DNA from: Cyclobacterium sp. SYSU L10401
GTDB taxonomy: Bacteria > Bacteroidota > Bacteroidia > Cytophagales > Cyclobacteriaceae
Assembly: GCF_010993705.1 (NCBI RefSeq)
Contig: NZ_WOFO01000001.1
Location: 1,144,132 to 1,208,131 of the forward strand
Reading direction: 5' to 3'
DNA length: 64,000 nucleotides
Both the position numbers and the translations under genes were made by a program. The notes below the pieces were generated by a model, which made no database searches, had not been told where the DNA came from, and saw only the letters and a list, made by a program, of their open reading frames with translations. Numbering within the stretch: the first letter of the stretch is position 1; each line of letters opens with the position of its first letter. Below are positions 38,420 to 47,800 of this stretch, one piece after another.

Positions 38420-38938
38420 TTATCTATTTGGTGATGCGGCTTCGCTTACCATTGTTCTTAATCCTCCATTAAATACTGAAACAAAATTCACCACACTATT
38501 ATTGATTTCAGATGATTTCAGTAGCCTGTTGTACCCTGCGTTAAATCCGCCTACCCCAAAATCAATCGAAGTATCCCATATCGATTTTTCTCCACCAATT
38601 CCAAATATAGTCTTTAAACCTTCCTCGGATTCATAATCGATTAAGGCCTGCCCGATAAAAGCCTTCCCTCCAAATAAGCCGGCTAGTCCTATATCTGCAT
38701 AATCAATGGTCTCAAAATTTCCACTAAAAACCAAACTCGTCCCCATCTGCAACCCAGCTTCAATCCCCATCCGTTGAACGACCTGGGCACCCAATCCATC
38801 CACCAAGCCCCTCACCAGCGCCGGCGAAGCAAAGGCCGCTACCATGCTACCGGTAATGCCATAGGAAACCATCATGCCAATGCCATCCAAATACCGGCTG
38901 TTTCTTGATGCCAGCGCTTCGGATTCGCTGAAATGCAA
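38420..38938 (-). CDS. Orphan RHS-type toxin tip, cassette A
   Basis: A 172-residue frame from a TTG; the open frame extends upstream to 39073 without any ATG, adding about 45 residues (RQSRNPVYRNLGLIAYREGL). The first 80 residues from HFSESEALASRNSRYLDGIG on are nearly identical to cassette B, while the C-terminal 90 (from GLQMGTSL) differ. It is rich in glycine and hydrophobic residues, as in membrane-inserting toxin ends. It lacks a signal peptide and secretion domain, so it looks like a displaced C-terminal module of an RHS protein, kept as a reservoir for recombination. Followed immediately by its putative immunity gene. Confidence 0.6.
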   Translation of the reverse strand: MHFSESEALASRNSRYLDGIGMMVSYGITGSMVAAFASPALVRGLVDGLGAQVVQRMGIEAGLQMGTSLVFSGNFETIDYADIGLAGLFGGKAFIGQALIDYESEEGLKTIFGIGGEKSIWDTSIDFGVGGFNAGYNRLLKSSEINNSVVNFVSVFNGGLRTMVSEAASPNR

Positions 38939-39080
38939 CTTCCTGCCCCGCTGGTACAGGTCTCTGGCTGCGTGCAGCCCTTCCCTGTAGGCGATTAAGC
39001 CCAGGTTTCGGTAAACGGGGTTGCGGCTTTGTCGCAGGAGTTGCAGTTGGGATTCCAGCTTTATCCGATTTATCTACGAT

Positions 39081-39452
39081 TCAGTTACCTTCCCTCTTTT
39101 TCAAAAACTCGGGGATTTCCTCCCAGCCTTCGTAAGGCGCTTTTAGGGTGTCGGGGACAGGATAGTCAAGCAACATTTTAGCCTTGTTGATTTTTTTTAC
39201 AGGAATTTCCACCAAATAAAACTCCCCTTCACTAACCGAATAATTTTCTTGAGAACTAGTGTTTGTTAATTTCTCTCCTTGAAATTCAAAATTAAAATTG
39301 ACATAAAACCCTTGCCGTAAACCAGTTTCCTTTCCTACTACACACCCAACGGCATACTTTTTCTCCAAAGAATCGTAATTCTTCTGATAGAAAAATGCGA
39401 TAATTATCCAAATGAAAATAAAAGCAACAATTTTCAGCGTAATTTTTAACAT
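39081..39452 (-). CDS. Probable immunity protein of orphan cassette B
   Basis: A 123-residue protein with an N-terminal membrane helix (IVAFIFIWIIIAFFYQ) and the same tail as the cassette A protein (DYPVPDTLKAPYEGWEEIPE, then a lysine-rich end). The start codon directly follows the TAG stop of the cassette B toxin tip, so translation is coupled. The variable middle (KETGLRQGFYVNFNFEFQGE) presumably matches the variable end of its toxin. Role inferred from arrangement and from the parallel pair next to it. Confidence 0.6.
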   Translation of the reverse strand: MLKITLKIVAFIFIWIIIAFFYQKNYDSLEKKYAVGCVVGKETGLRQGFYVNFNFEFQGEKLTNTSSQENYSVSEGEFYLVEIPVKKINKAKMLLDYPVPDTLKAPYEGWEEIPEFLKKREGN

Positions 39453-39989
39453 CTATTCCCTTGTTTTTATTATTTCACCAACCCCCAATGTTATTGTATT
39501 ATTAAAATTGGAAATGGTGTTAATGACAACCTTATCAATATCAGAATTATCTAAGGTGTTTTTCCATTTCCAATTGAAGCCGCCTACTCCGAGATCAACC
39601 AAACTTGCAGTAGTCGATTTCGTGCCTCCGATTCCGATCTCACTTGCTAATCCCAAAGCATCCTGAAACCCGGCTTTTGTAGTAAAATCGCCAAAGCCTT
39701 GAAAAAGAAAGGCACTTTTTCTAAACACTCCAGCTGCTGCTATATCAAAAAGGTCAACCTTAGATAAGTCGCCATTACCCAGGTAACTGAAAACCATTTG
39801 TTGGCTTGCTTCAATACCCATCCGTTGAACGACCCGGGCACCCAATCCATCCACCAAGCCCCTCACCAGCACCGGCGAAGCCACTGCTGCGACCATGCTG
39901 CCGGTAATCCCATAGGAAACCATCATGCCGATCCCATCCAAATACCGGCTGTTCCGTGAAGCCAGGGCTTCGGATTCGCTGAAATGCAA
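39453..39989 (-). CDS. Orphan RHS-type toxin tip, cassette B
   Basis: A 178-residue frame from TTG, open upstream to 40124 with no ATG. The constant N-terminal part (ALASRNSRYLDGIGMMVSYG through VQRMGIEA) equals cassette A almost residue for residue; the C-terminal part from SQQMVFSYLGNGD is different but keeps the GVGGFN motif. The constant region probably served as the recombination target that links new tips to an RHS body. No secretion signal of its own. It might be silent, or become active when joined to a full-length carrier. Confidence 0.6.
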   Translation of the reverse strand: MHFSESEALASRNSRYLDGIGMMVSYGITGSMVAAVASPVLVRGLVDGLGARVVQRMGIEASQQMVFSYLGNGDLSKVDLFDIAAAGVFRKSAFLFQGFGDFTTKAGFQDALGLASEIGIGGTKSTTASLVDLGVGGFNWKWKNTLDNSDIDKVVINTISNFNNTITLGVGEIIKTRE

Positions 39990-40131
39990 CTTCCTGCCCC
40001 GCTGGTACAGGTCTCTGGCTGCGTGCAGCCCTTCCCTGTAGGCGGTTAAGCCCAGGTTGCGGTAAACGGGGTTGCGGTTTTGCCGCAGGAGCTGCAGCTG
40101 GGATTCCAGCTTTATCCGATTTATCTACGAT

Positions 40132-40236
40132 TCAGTTACCTTCCCTCTTTTTCAAAAACTCGGGGATTTCCTCCCCGCCTTCATAGTGGGCCACCGACGC
40201 TTCCGTGTCCGGGTAGAAAATAAATATTTTTCCATT
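40132..40236 (-). pseudogene. Fragment of a third immunity protein
   Basis: The frame encodes about 34 residues ending in HYEGGEEIPEFLKKREGN, the same tail as the two cassette immunity proteins, with no start codon. The sequence from 40083 to 40164 is almost the same as the cassette A/B junction near 39034-39115. It marks the remains of an older cassette next to the RHS gene's own immunity gene. Confidence 0.65.
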
Positions 40237-40250
40237 TTAGCACTTTCCAA

Positions 40251-40766
40251 TTAAGGAAGCGGAGGTAAAATACGGAAACTCAAAAAAACTAGGACAATCG
40301 TTCCAGCCACAAAGGCCAGGGATAAAAACCCATATTTTCGCTTTTCCTGTTTTGATCGCTTATCAAACTTTTTGAAGTATTTAATGTATTTTTCATTTTG
40401 GAAAACAAATAAATGGCAAATAGAGTAGGCCAAAATAAGGCAGAATACAAACGAGTGCCAGGTAAAATTAAAGGGGTAATTTAGCAAGCTATTCACAACG
40501 AGAAATATTACCCAAATCAAAAAAAAGATTAACATAGTTAATGTCGCACCAGATATCATTATCCCAAAACCATACCGCCTATCTGTCCAGAATTTATTTC
40601 CAAATTCCTTTAAGCTTGAACCTTGATCTTTAAAATTTTTTTCCACGGCCGGTATTTTCCCTAAAAGCAAGAAAGGGTTTATCTTATTGGACAGCAAGTG
40701 AAGTCTATAATCTAATTTATAGATGCAGTAATGTACAATATTTAACCAAAGTTCAATTTTTTCCAT
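40251..40766 (-). CDS. Membrane protein, likely immunity partner of the RHS protein
   Basis: A 171-residue protein with three or four membrane segments (ISGATLTMLIFFLIWVIFLV, FTWHSFVFCLILAYSICHLF, FLSLAFVAGTIVLVFLSF) and basic loops. It starts 17 bp after the stop of the large RHS gene, the standard place of an immunity gene. No family recognised. A multi-pass membrane protein is a sensible inhibitor for the glycine-zipper, membrane-type tip encoded at the end of the RHS gene. The role is inferred from position and topology. Confidence 0.55.
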   Translation of the reverse strand: MEKIELWLNIVHYCIYKLDYRLHLLSNKINPFLLLGKIPAVEKNFKDQGSSLKEFGNKFWTDRRYGFGIMISGATLTMLIFFLIWVIFLVVNSLLNYPFNFTWHSFVFCLILAYSICHLFVFQNEKYIKYFKKFDKRSKQEKRKYGFLSLAFVAGTIVLVFLSFRILPPLP

Positions 40767-40783
40767 AATAAGTATAATTAATG

Positions 40784-43700
40784 CTATGGGTTATGAAGTT
40801 GATCAATTGCAGTCTCCCCAACAAATTCGCCGAAATAACTTCCTCCCAAGCCTAAACCAAAACCACCTATAACCCCTCCTATTACGGCACCTGGAATTGC
40901 TCCAACCCCTCCAAAAAAAGAACCGGCTGCTCCTCCAATCAATACTCCCGCTTTAGCTCCGGCTACTCCTCCCAAAATACTCCCTGCACTGCCCGCAACT
41001 GCCTTTTGCGCATTATAACCAAATTTCTCGCCGTCAAGCTGGTATCCGTTTAATGTTAAATAAAAACCAATTCCTGCGGATCCAATCAATGTGGCTTTAC
41101 CGGCTAATCCATAAGCCTTTGCCGCTCGAAATGCTCCAGCCCTGCTTCCTGTATATTGGTTTCCTCCCCAGCGGGCCGAATAGTACTTTTCGTTTTGGCC
41201 AAGCCAGAAACCTTGGCTTGTTGAGAGTCCCTCCAGTCCTCCGTATAGCCCCCCGCTGATAGTCAATGCAAGATTTACGCGATCGTGATCGGCCCAATTT
41301 TGTTCTAAACCGGAGGATTCGACAGTAAAACCGTCAAGCATTCCTCCATCCCTTGTCCATTCCCCATTACCAAAAATATATTCAGCTCCTCCAGTGGAAT
41401 GATAAACCTGACCTTCATATGGGTCCTTTACCTTTTCCTCACATTCAGGACACCTTCCATCCGGATCATTGTACCTGATCGGATTGTTCCACATGGCAGC
41501 ATATGGAGACTTGTCTAATTGCTTTCGGTGGTCCGTTAAGGGATCCACCACATTCCATCGTCCAACAGTTGGATCATATAGTCTGGAACCAAAATCATAC
41601 AGATTAAGACCGGAATCGGCTATTAATTCCTTTCCATTAAACCCATATTTACTTAACTCCCTATCCTCCTTACGGTATTCCAGTCCACTGAGCTCTAGCC
41701 CCCAGGGATCGTAATGGTCTTCCTGCACCACCAGGGGACTCAGGGTCTGCACGCGGAAGTCGTCAAACCAAACATCTGTCTCCGTCTCGTTTACCAAAAA
41801 GGCTTCCAGATAACCTGCCTTTTCAATATAAAAATTTGTCTCCAGAAATTCATGTTTCCCAGCCGCTTTTTTTGTTAAAGCCTGCTTTTCCTTTCCGTAA
41901 AGGTTTCCTTCTTTGTCGTACAGTACGTACAACAAATAAGCTTCTGGTACCGGCTTGGTCTGCAGCTCTTTGATCAGCAGGTCTGCCAGCGAAAGCCACA
42001 GCACCGGATTACCGGCAGGCACCGGAGTATTCCCAAACTCGGTCAATTGATCCAGCAGCCGGGTTTTGGCTCCGGAGGAGACAAAGGTCTCTGGTTTGAT
42101 CGTGTGTCCTGGGCTGTCCCGGTATTTACCCCTGACCGATAGGGTGATTTGCTCTCCAATCTCCACCTTTTGCCTTCTGGCAGGGCCAAGGATTCGTCCC
42201 CGGCCTGCATGCAGCCAGGCGGAATGACTGCCTCCCGGTGTGCTGTTGTTTTCCACCCCGGCCTGACGGCTTTGGTCTATTCCTTCAAAATGCTTGTTTT
42301 CCTCTTTGCTTCTACTGGGTTCCATGCTGGCCAGAACGGTGGACCTTACCGGTTTTCTGAGCACCTGCCTTACATTCCCCAGGTGGTCCCTGATAAAAAA
42401 CTCGGGAACCCACTTTCCTTTTTCCCAAACTGACCTTCCTTCCGGGTGCAACAACTGTCGGGGTTTGCCGTCAACCAGAACCAGTTCGCCCAGTTGGTCG
42501 GTTCGCCCGGCTGGTTTTCCTTTTTTTTCCAGCTGCCTGTATAGCAATTGTCCTTCGGCCGAATAGGCAAACAGCAGTTTTTCGCCTGAGTCAAACACCA
42601 TTTCTTGGGGAAGGTTCAGGTGGTTGTACCGGATGCGCTTGATGCCCTTGTCCGGGTTGGCTGTCAGGTTGCCATTGGGGTCGTAGCGGTAATCTCCAGG
42701 GACTGGAGCGGAGCTAAAATCCTTTGCATCAAAACCTGCGTCGGGTACCGCATCACTGATGCTTTCCAAGAGGTTGCTGTGAGGTGCATAGTGGTAACTG
42801 AGCCGGTCCACTTCTCCGAAGCTGTCTTTTCCCTGCCTGTTGTGCCGGGTAAGGCCAAGGATATTACCATTGGTATCGTAGCGCATTTCCTTAAGGCTGT
42901 ACCTGTCATTTTCGGTATTTTTACCTGGAACGGCATAGCGCGCTTCCTTCAGTCGGCCTGCCGGATCATAGGCAAATCGATAAGCCCGGTGTTGCTGGTC
43001 CCTTCCGCTCCATACCATTTCGGATATATTACCATTGAACAAGGGCTGAGGGCCGGTTTCATAAGAGAGGCTCATGGCAAACAAGCCGGGATCCTTACTC
43101 TTGGGCCTGATGGCAGTACTCCAGCCCTGAATATGCCTTTCATATTGGAAAGTGGCCAGGCCACCGGGATGCTTTTCTTCGAGTTGACCGGTCAATCCGT
43201 AGGAGTAGGAGGCCAGCAGGGTTTCCGGCTCCTGAGCCAAGCGTCGGTATATGGCATTTAAGTAGCCTTCCGGACTGTAGCTGTACCGGTCAGAATAATC
43301 GAATGCCAGGCTTCCTTTGATGTGGGTATGGGTTTCCACAAGTCGGCCAGCAAAGTCATATTTGTTGGTCTGTTTGGTTTCTCCTCCCAGGTGATCTTCT
43401 GTCAGCAAGAGGATCTCTCTGCCCTCTTTGTCGTAGTGTACGGCTCTTTCTGTCAGGTATTCTGCCCTGATCAGCCCTCCTGTATAGTGTCCGGTGGCAG
43501 GGAGAGGGGACCTGGATGATGCAGGCTCCTGGAATGCCTTCTTGCTATTGCTGTAGTCGTCGTAATAGCTGACGGTAAGGATCTCACCTTCATCCCGGGG
43601 AAAGCTTCCTGTAGTTACCTGCTTTTCCGGCTGTGAACCGATGCCTGCAGAAAAGGAGCGGCTTCCTTTTGCCACAAACTGAAAGCCTGGTTTCAGTACC

Positions 43701-44878
43701 ACGGCTTGCGCAGCCGTGTAGCGTTGGTGCCCGTCAAAGGAACTAGCCGTTATTGTTTGTCCGAACCGTACCCTGCCAGTCTCCGGTTTGGCTTGATCAT
43801 GCCGGGGGCTTTCGGCATCCAGGTCATTTTGCAGGGTTTTTCTGTCTCTGCCATCTGCAACGATGCCCGTCTGCACAGGTCTGTTGTGGACATCATATTG
43901 GGTGTACCTCCACCGGCCGGATGCTTTCAGGTTGCCATCTCTGCTTCCCACTAGCCGACCCCTCTGGTCATAGAGGAATTGTTCGGTTTCCTTTCCTGGG
44001 CTTTTTTTCTCGATGAGGCGCTTCAGTCCATCAAAACTATACAGAAAATACAAGCCATCGGACAAGTCGGTTTCCAGGGAACGCTGCCAGTTGCCGTCCA
44101 GGATTTCTACTGCTTTGGGAGGGAGTATCACCCTTAAATCCAGCAGCTTGTCATATACAAAGTAGGTACAGTGCCATCCTGCATGGGCTTTTGAGGGATT
44201 CGGTGTGGCCTGGGTCTTTTTCAGGATTTCCCTGCCCAACCTGTCTGTGTAGATCAGACTGCGGATTCCTTCTCCATCGGTAATGGTGCTGACCCAAAGC
44301 TCTCCTGCTGCATAGCTTTCCTGCGTCAAGGGCAGGCCGTCACCATTCACCGTCCAGCGGCGGACCTGCTCCTCGGCAAGGTTGGGCCGTTGATGCAATT
44401 TTGTCTCCCTGCCCGATCCGGGTCTCCAGGCTTTCCCGGGAGGGGAAATGGCCTGAGGTAAATGGAGAGCAGAAGATTCATAAACCGTCTGCTGATAGCC
44501 ATAGGCATCTCCGGAGTAGGCCTTGCGGTGATAATCGGCATGTTCTGCTTCGTAATCTGAGCGGAATGCACCGGGCACCATTTCTGCGGTGGTGGCATAG
44601 GGGAGGTATTCCCGGTGTGGCCTGCCGAAGGAATCGTAATGATGGGGCTTGACAATGTCCCCACCACCGGGCGAAGCCCCCTGTTTTACCGTTTGCAGGT
44701 CTCTGCCCAGTCCGTCCAGGTATAGGGTGGATATTTTCACGGAGGGAGCAGACGGTAATGAGGATGTCTCCTTTAGCGGCACTTCAGGGATGAAGGTACG
44801 GATGCTGTTCTCCTGGGCAGTGGCAGTCATGCCGGCACAGGAAAACACGGTCAGCAGGATGAGGATTATGTTTTTCAT
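40784..44878 (-). CDS. RHS/YD-repeat protein with hydrophobic C-terminal tip
   Basis: A 1364-residue exported protein: signal peptide (residues 1-21, ending TATA), a DUF6443-like start (VPLKETSSLPSAPSVKISTL, LYLDGLGRDLQTVKQG), then many YD repeats (RFAYDPAGRLKEARY, RYDTNGNILGLTRHN). The RHS core ends YDPTVGRWNVVDPL and NPIRYNDPDG near residue 1136. Beyond it a 228-residue tip runs through GLAGKATLIGSAGIGFYLTL and closely spaced GG motifs (AGAKAGVLIGGAAGSFFGGV), a glycine-zipper membrane pattern. Such proteins are surface-exposed polymorphic toxins or adhesins of Bacteroidota. It overlaps the upstream partner gene by four bases and precedes a likely immunity gene. Confidence 0.85.
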   Translation of the reverse strand: MKNIILILLTVFSCAGMTATAQENSIRTFIPEVPLKETSSLPSAPSVKISTLYLDGLGRDLQTVKQGASPGGGDIVKPHHYDSFGRPHREYLPYATTAEMVPGAFRSDYEAEHADYHRKAYSGDAYGYQQTVYESSALHLPQAISPPGKAWRPGSGRETKLHQRPNLAEEQVRRWTVNGDGLPLTQESYAAGELWVSTITDGEGIRSLIYTDRLGREILKKTQATPNPSKAHAGWHCTYFVYDKLLDLRVILPPKAVEILDGNWQRSLETDLSDGLYFLYSFDGLKRLIEKKSPGKETEQFLYDQRGRLVGSRDGNLKASGRWRYTQYDVHNRPVQTGIVADGRDRKTLQNDLDAESPRHDQAKPETGRVRFGQTITASSFDGHQRYTAAQAVVLKPGFQFVAKGSRSFSAGIGSQPEKQVTTGSFPRDEGEILTVSYYDDYSNSKKAFQEPASSRSPLPATGHYTGGLIRAEYLTERAVHYDKEGREILLLTEDHLGGETKQTNKYDFAGRLVETHTHIKGSLAFDYSDRYSYSPEGYLNAIYRRLAQEPETLLASYSYGLTGQLEEKHPGGLATFQYERHIQGWSTAIRPKSKDPGLFAMSLSYETGPQPLFNGNISEMVWSGRDQQHRAYRFAYDPAGRLKEARYAVPGKNTENDRYSLKEMRYDTNGNILGLTRHNRQGKDSFGEVDRLSYHYAPHSNLLESISDAVPDAGFDAKDFSSAPVPGDYRYDPNGNLTANPDKGIKRIRYNHLNLPQEMVFDSGEKLLFAYSAEGQLLYRQLEKKGKPAGRTDQLGELVLVDGKPRQLLHPEGRSVWEKGKWVPEFFIRDHLGNVRQVLRKPVRSTVLASMEPSRSKEENKHFEGIDQSRQAGVENNSTPGGSHSAWLHAGRGRILGPARRQKVEIGEQITLSVRGKYRDSPGHTIKPETFVSSGAKTRLLDQLTEFGNTPVPAGNPVLWLSLADLLIKELQTKPVPEAYLLYVLYDKEGNLYGKEKQALTKKAAGKHEFLETNFYIEKAGYLEAFLVNETETDVWFDDFRVQTLSPLVVQEDHYDPWGLELSGLEYRKEDRELSKYGFNGKELIADSGLNLYDFGSRLYDPTVGRWNVVDPLTDHRKQLDKSPYAAMWNNPIRYNDPDGRCPECEEKVKDPYEGQVYHSTGGAEYIFGNGEWTRDGGMLDGFTVESSGLEQNWADHDRVNLALTISGGLYGGLEGLSTSQGFWLGQNEKYYSARWGGNQYTGSRAGAFRAAKAYGLAGKATLIGSAGIGFYLTLNGYQLDGEKFGYNAQKAVAGSAGSILGGVAGAKAGVLIGGAAGSFFGGVGAIPGAVIGGVIGGFGLGLGGSYFGEFVGETAIDQLHNP

Positions 44879-47800
44879 GGCATGGCCTGGTTTTGGGCTT
44901 GGTAGCTGTAGGCGTAGTGTTCCAGAATATCCCTATCCATGTTTCGGATGGTTGCCAACCTGCCCATGTCATCGTATTCATAGTAGCGGGTATGGTGTCT
45001 TTGGTCGGTTTTACTGCTGATGCCGATCAGGGGTTCATGGGTATAGGTTTCCATAAAGGCATCTTTGGGGTGAAGCCTTAATTCGTCTATCAGGACACCC
45101 TGTCCGGACAGGGTAAGCTTGTCGCTGGTCACCTCTCTTTGAATCAATTGCCATTCATCGGTCAAGATCTCCGTTTTGCCCAAAAAGCTCCAGGAGCCGG
45201 AAGTCCGGCGGCTGGTTTTTTTTGCCCAAAAGGAAAGTAGAAACACCTTTTCATTATTTGCCGGTATGTTGGATTTGCTGATGGCTCCCCTTCCCAGGTG
45301 ATACAGGTTGGCTCCGGTTTTGGCACTATTGCTGCCATAGGGTTCACCACTGAATGTCCATCCTCCCTTATCGTCAGTTTCGAAGGAGGTGTAAGCAATT
45401 TCCGAAGCAGCTGCATTTTGTACAGCGGCCGCCATCAGGTTCCCCTCTTCAAACCAGAGAAAACTTTGCCTGGGACCAGTCCGGGGCTTCTGCTCCAGGA
45501 TATTTCCAAATGGATCATAGGACAAAATGTTGAGATCCTGGTATTCGGGATGCTCAGCATGCTTTTTGAGTAGTCCTTCCGGCAAGATTTTCCCGTGGTA
45601 CCGTTTCAAATGGAGCTGTTGCTGCTCGACAAGCTGCCCTGCCATTTTTTTGACCTGGGCCAGACTGGGAGTAATCCTGTGGGCCTCCATCAAGCCTGTA
45701 AGCATGGCTTGCCCGCCGGAAGCATTCAAGGCTTCAGGAAGATTGAAAGGGTAATAATAATATTCCTCCAGGCTTGTGTTTGAAGATAGGGAATGGGTCT
45801 TCTTTAGGGGTAATAGGTAGTTTTCATCATAGCTAATGGTACTGGTTTTCTCAAAGGCAGCACCTGTCTGAGGATCATACCTGATCTCCTTTATTCCGAT
45901 GCGGGGATTCCAGATCGTGGTATTGAAATATTTGAGGTACCGGACATCCTGACATCCTCTGGGCCCGTAACCCATGCAGGAAAAAACAAAATTTTCATGG
46001 GAGGCCCTTTCAGATGCCTGATAGGTATAGGTCAATTCCCGGGATTTTCGGAAACCCTCTTTGCTTTGGACATAATAAATCACGCCGGCGGGTACACCCC
46101 GTTTGACTTCAGCGCTGCGGACGATGCCAAAGGGAGCCACATAGCGGGACTGATCCGGAAAATCCTTTGGGGAAAGGTATTGGTAATCTGTGCGAAGAAT
46201 TTCCCCTTGCTTATTTTCCCTGATCTCCTTGACGTTGGCATAGCCAAAGAAATCCGCACCCGAGGATAAAGGCAGCTGAGAATAGGACCGTAATTCAAAT
46301 TTCAAACAGTGATCCACCAAAATATCATTTCTACCCGGAACCTTTTGGATGCTGGTATTGAAAGTGATAAAATCGTATTTTGGAAAGGTGGCCAGCGAAC
46401 CTGATGTGATGCTGTCCTCCGATTGCTCATAGCGGTAAAGGATGGTTTCGGATTGGTTACCAAAGTCTTTGGTAATGGATTTGACCCGCAAGCCTCCTGT
46501 AGGAACTTCTATCTGACCGGTTTCCTCCTGTTTTGGTGGATTTTTTCTTCCTGAAACAGTAGCCACTACTCCCTCTGTCATTCTGGCAGGGCCCTCTACA
46601 TGCAGTTGGTATTGGGTTCCTGCTTTCAGCCAAATCTCACCAGTAATGCGCCCATTTCTGATGGTTTTGTAAAGTAAACTTATAAAAGACTTCTCCTCAG
46701 GGGAATACAGGTAAACATCCATTGAGCCGCGGCAATCTTTTCCTCGTGCATCACAATCTCCTAAAGAAGCTACGTGGACGGTGTATTGGATCAATTTGTG
46801 CGTATCCTCTGTGGATTCCTGAGGTTCCACCTGGAAATAAGCCTTGGGGTTTTTGCTGTTTACCGATGCGGAATATATGGGTTGATCCTTTTCCAGGACT
46901 ACCGGACTAAAATAATTGTAGTAATCACCTGAACGGACTACTGCCGTATTGCTTTCCATTTCATAGCTGATGCTTCCTCCGGTCGGATAGGAGATTTTTT
47001 TTAGGCATCCCATTGCGGCCTTTTCCGGAACTACCAGTCGGTTGGCATTGGCTTGCCGGAATTTCAAATACTGGGGGATAAGGCTCCTGTTGCTTTCTCC
47101 ATTGTAAAAACCCCAATGGTCCTGGGCATTGGAAAACAAATGCGGTAGGGCATTGCCGTTATATTCCAGGAAATATTCCAGTCCCTGACTTGTGGTATTT
47201 TCAATGATTTTTGTAAGCCGAAGCCGTCTGCCGGGCGTAGCCCTGTCAATGAAATCCGGAAGGTTGATGTGTTCGCCAGACAAGGTCGATTGGTAATAAT
47301 CATGGTCAAACGAAAACGATTTGATGAGTCGATCCCTGTTATTGAACACCTTGATGCCCGAAAGTCTTTTGGAGGCAGCATCTTGCCGGTCGTTTTTGCT
47401 TTCGATCAGCACTTTACCCAAGCCAAAATGGATCGCCTGCAATTGTTTCCCCCGGATGGTCACTTCAGAAAACCCATTGGTTATTTTGTTGGTGCCGCAG
47501 ACTCCCTTTCCGGAAGTTCCACTTAAAAAGTAGGAAGCCGATTGGTTGGATCTGGAATAATAGGAATCGGTATAGCCTTCGTAAAGGAAGGTGATTTGCC
47601 TGCCCCTATAGGTGATGATTTTACTCAGGTGCCAGGCGGAATGATAAATGGAACGAAAAAGTGTCGACTTGCTTTCAGAGATTACTTCTGTGATGGTTTG
47701 TTCCAGGTCTTCAAAAATGTACTGGTTGCCATTTCCGTCCCATACCTTCCACCGGACAATGTCCCTGTTAACCTGATCAAATTGAATTTTTAAATGGCTG

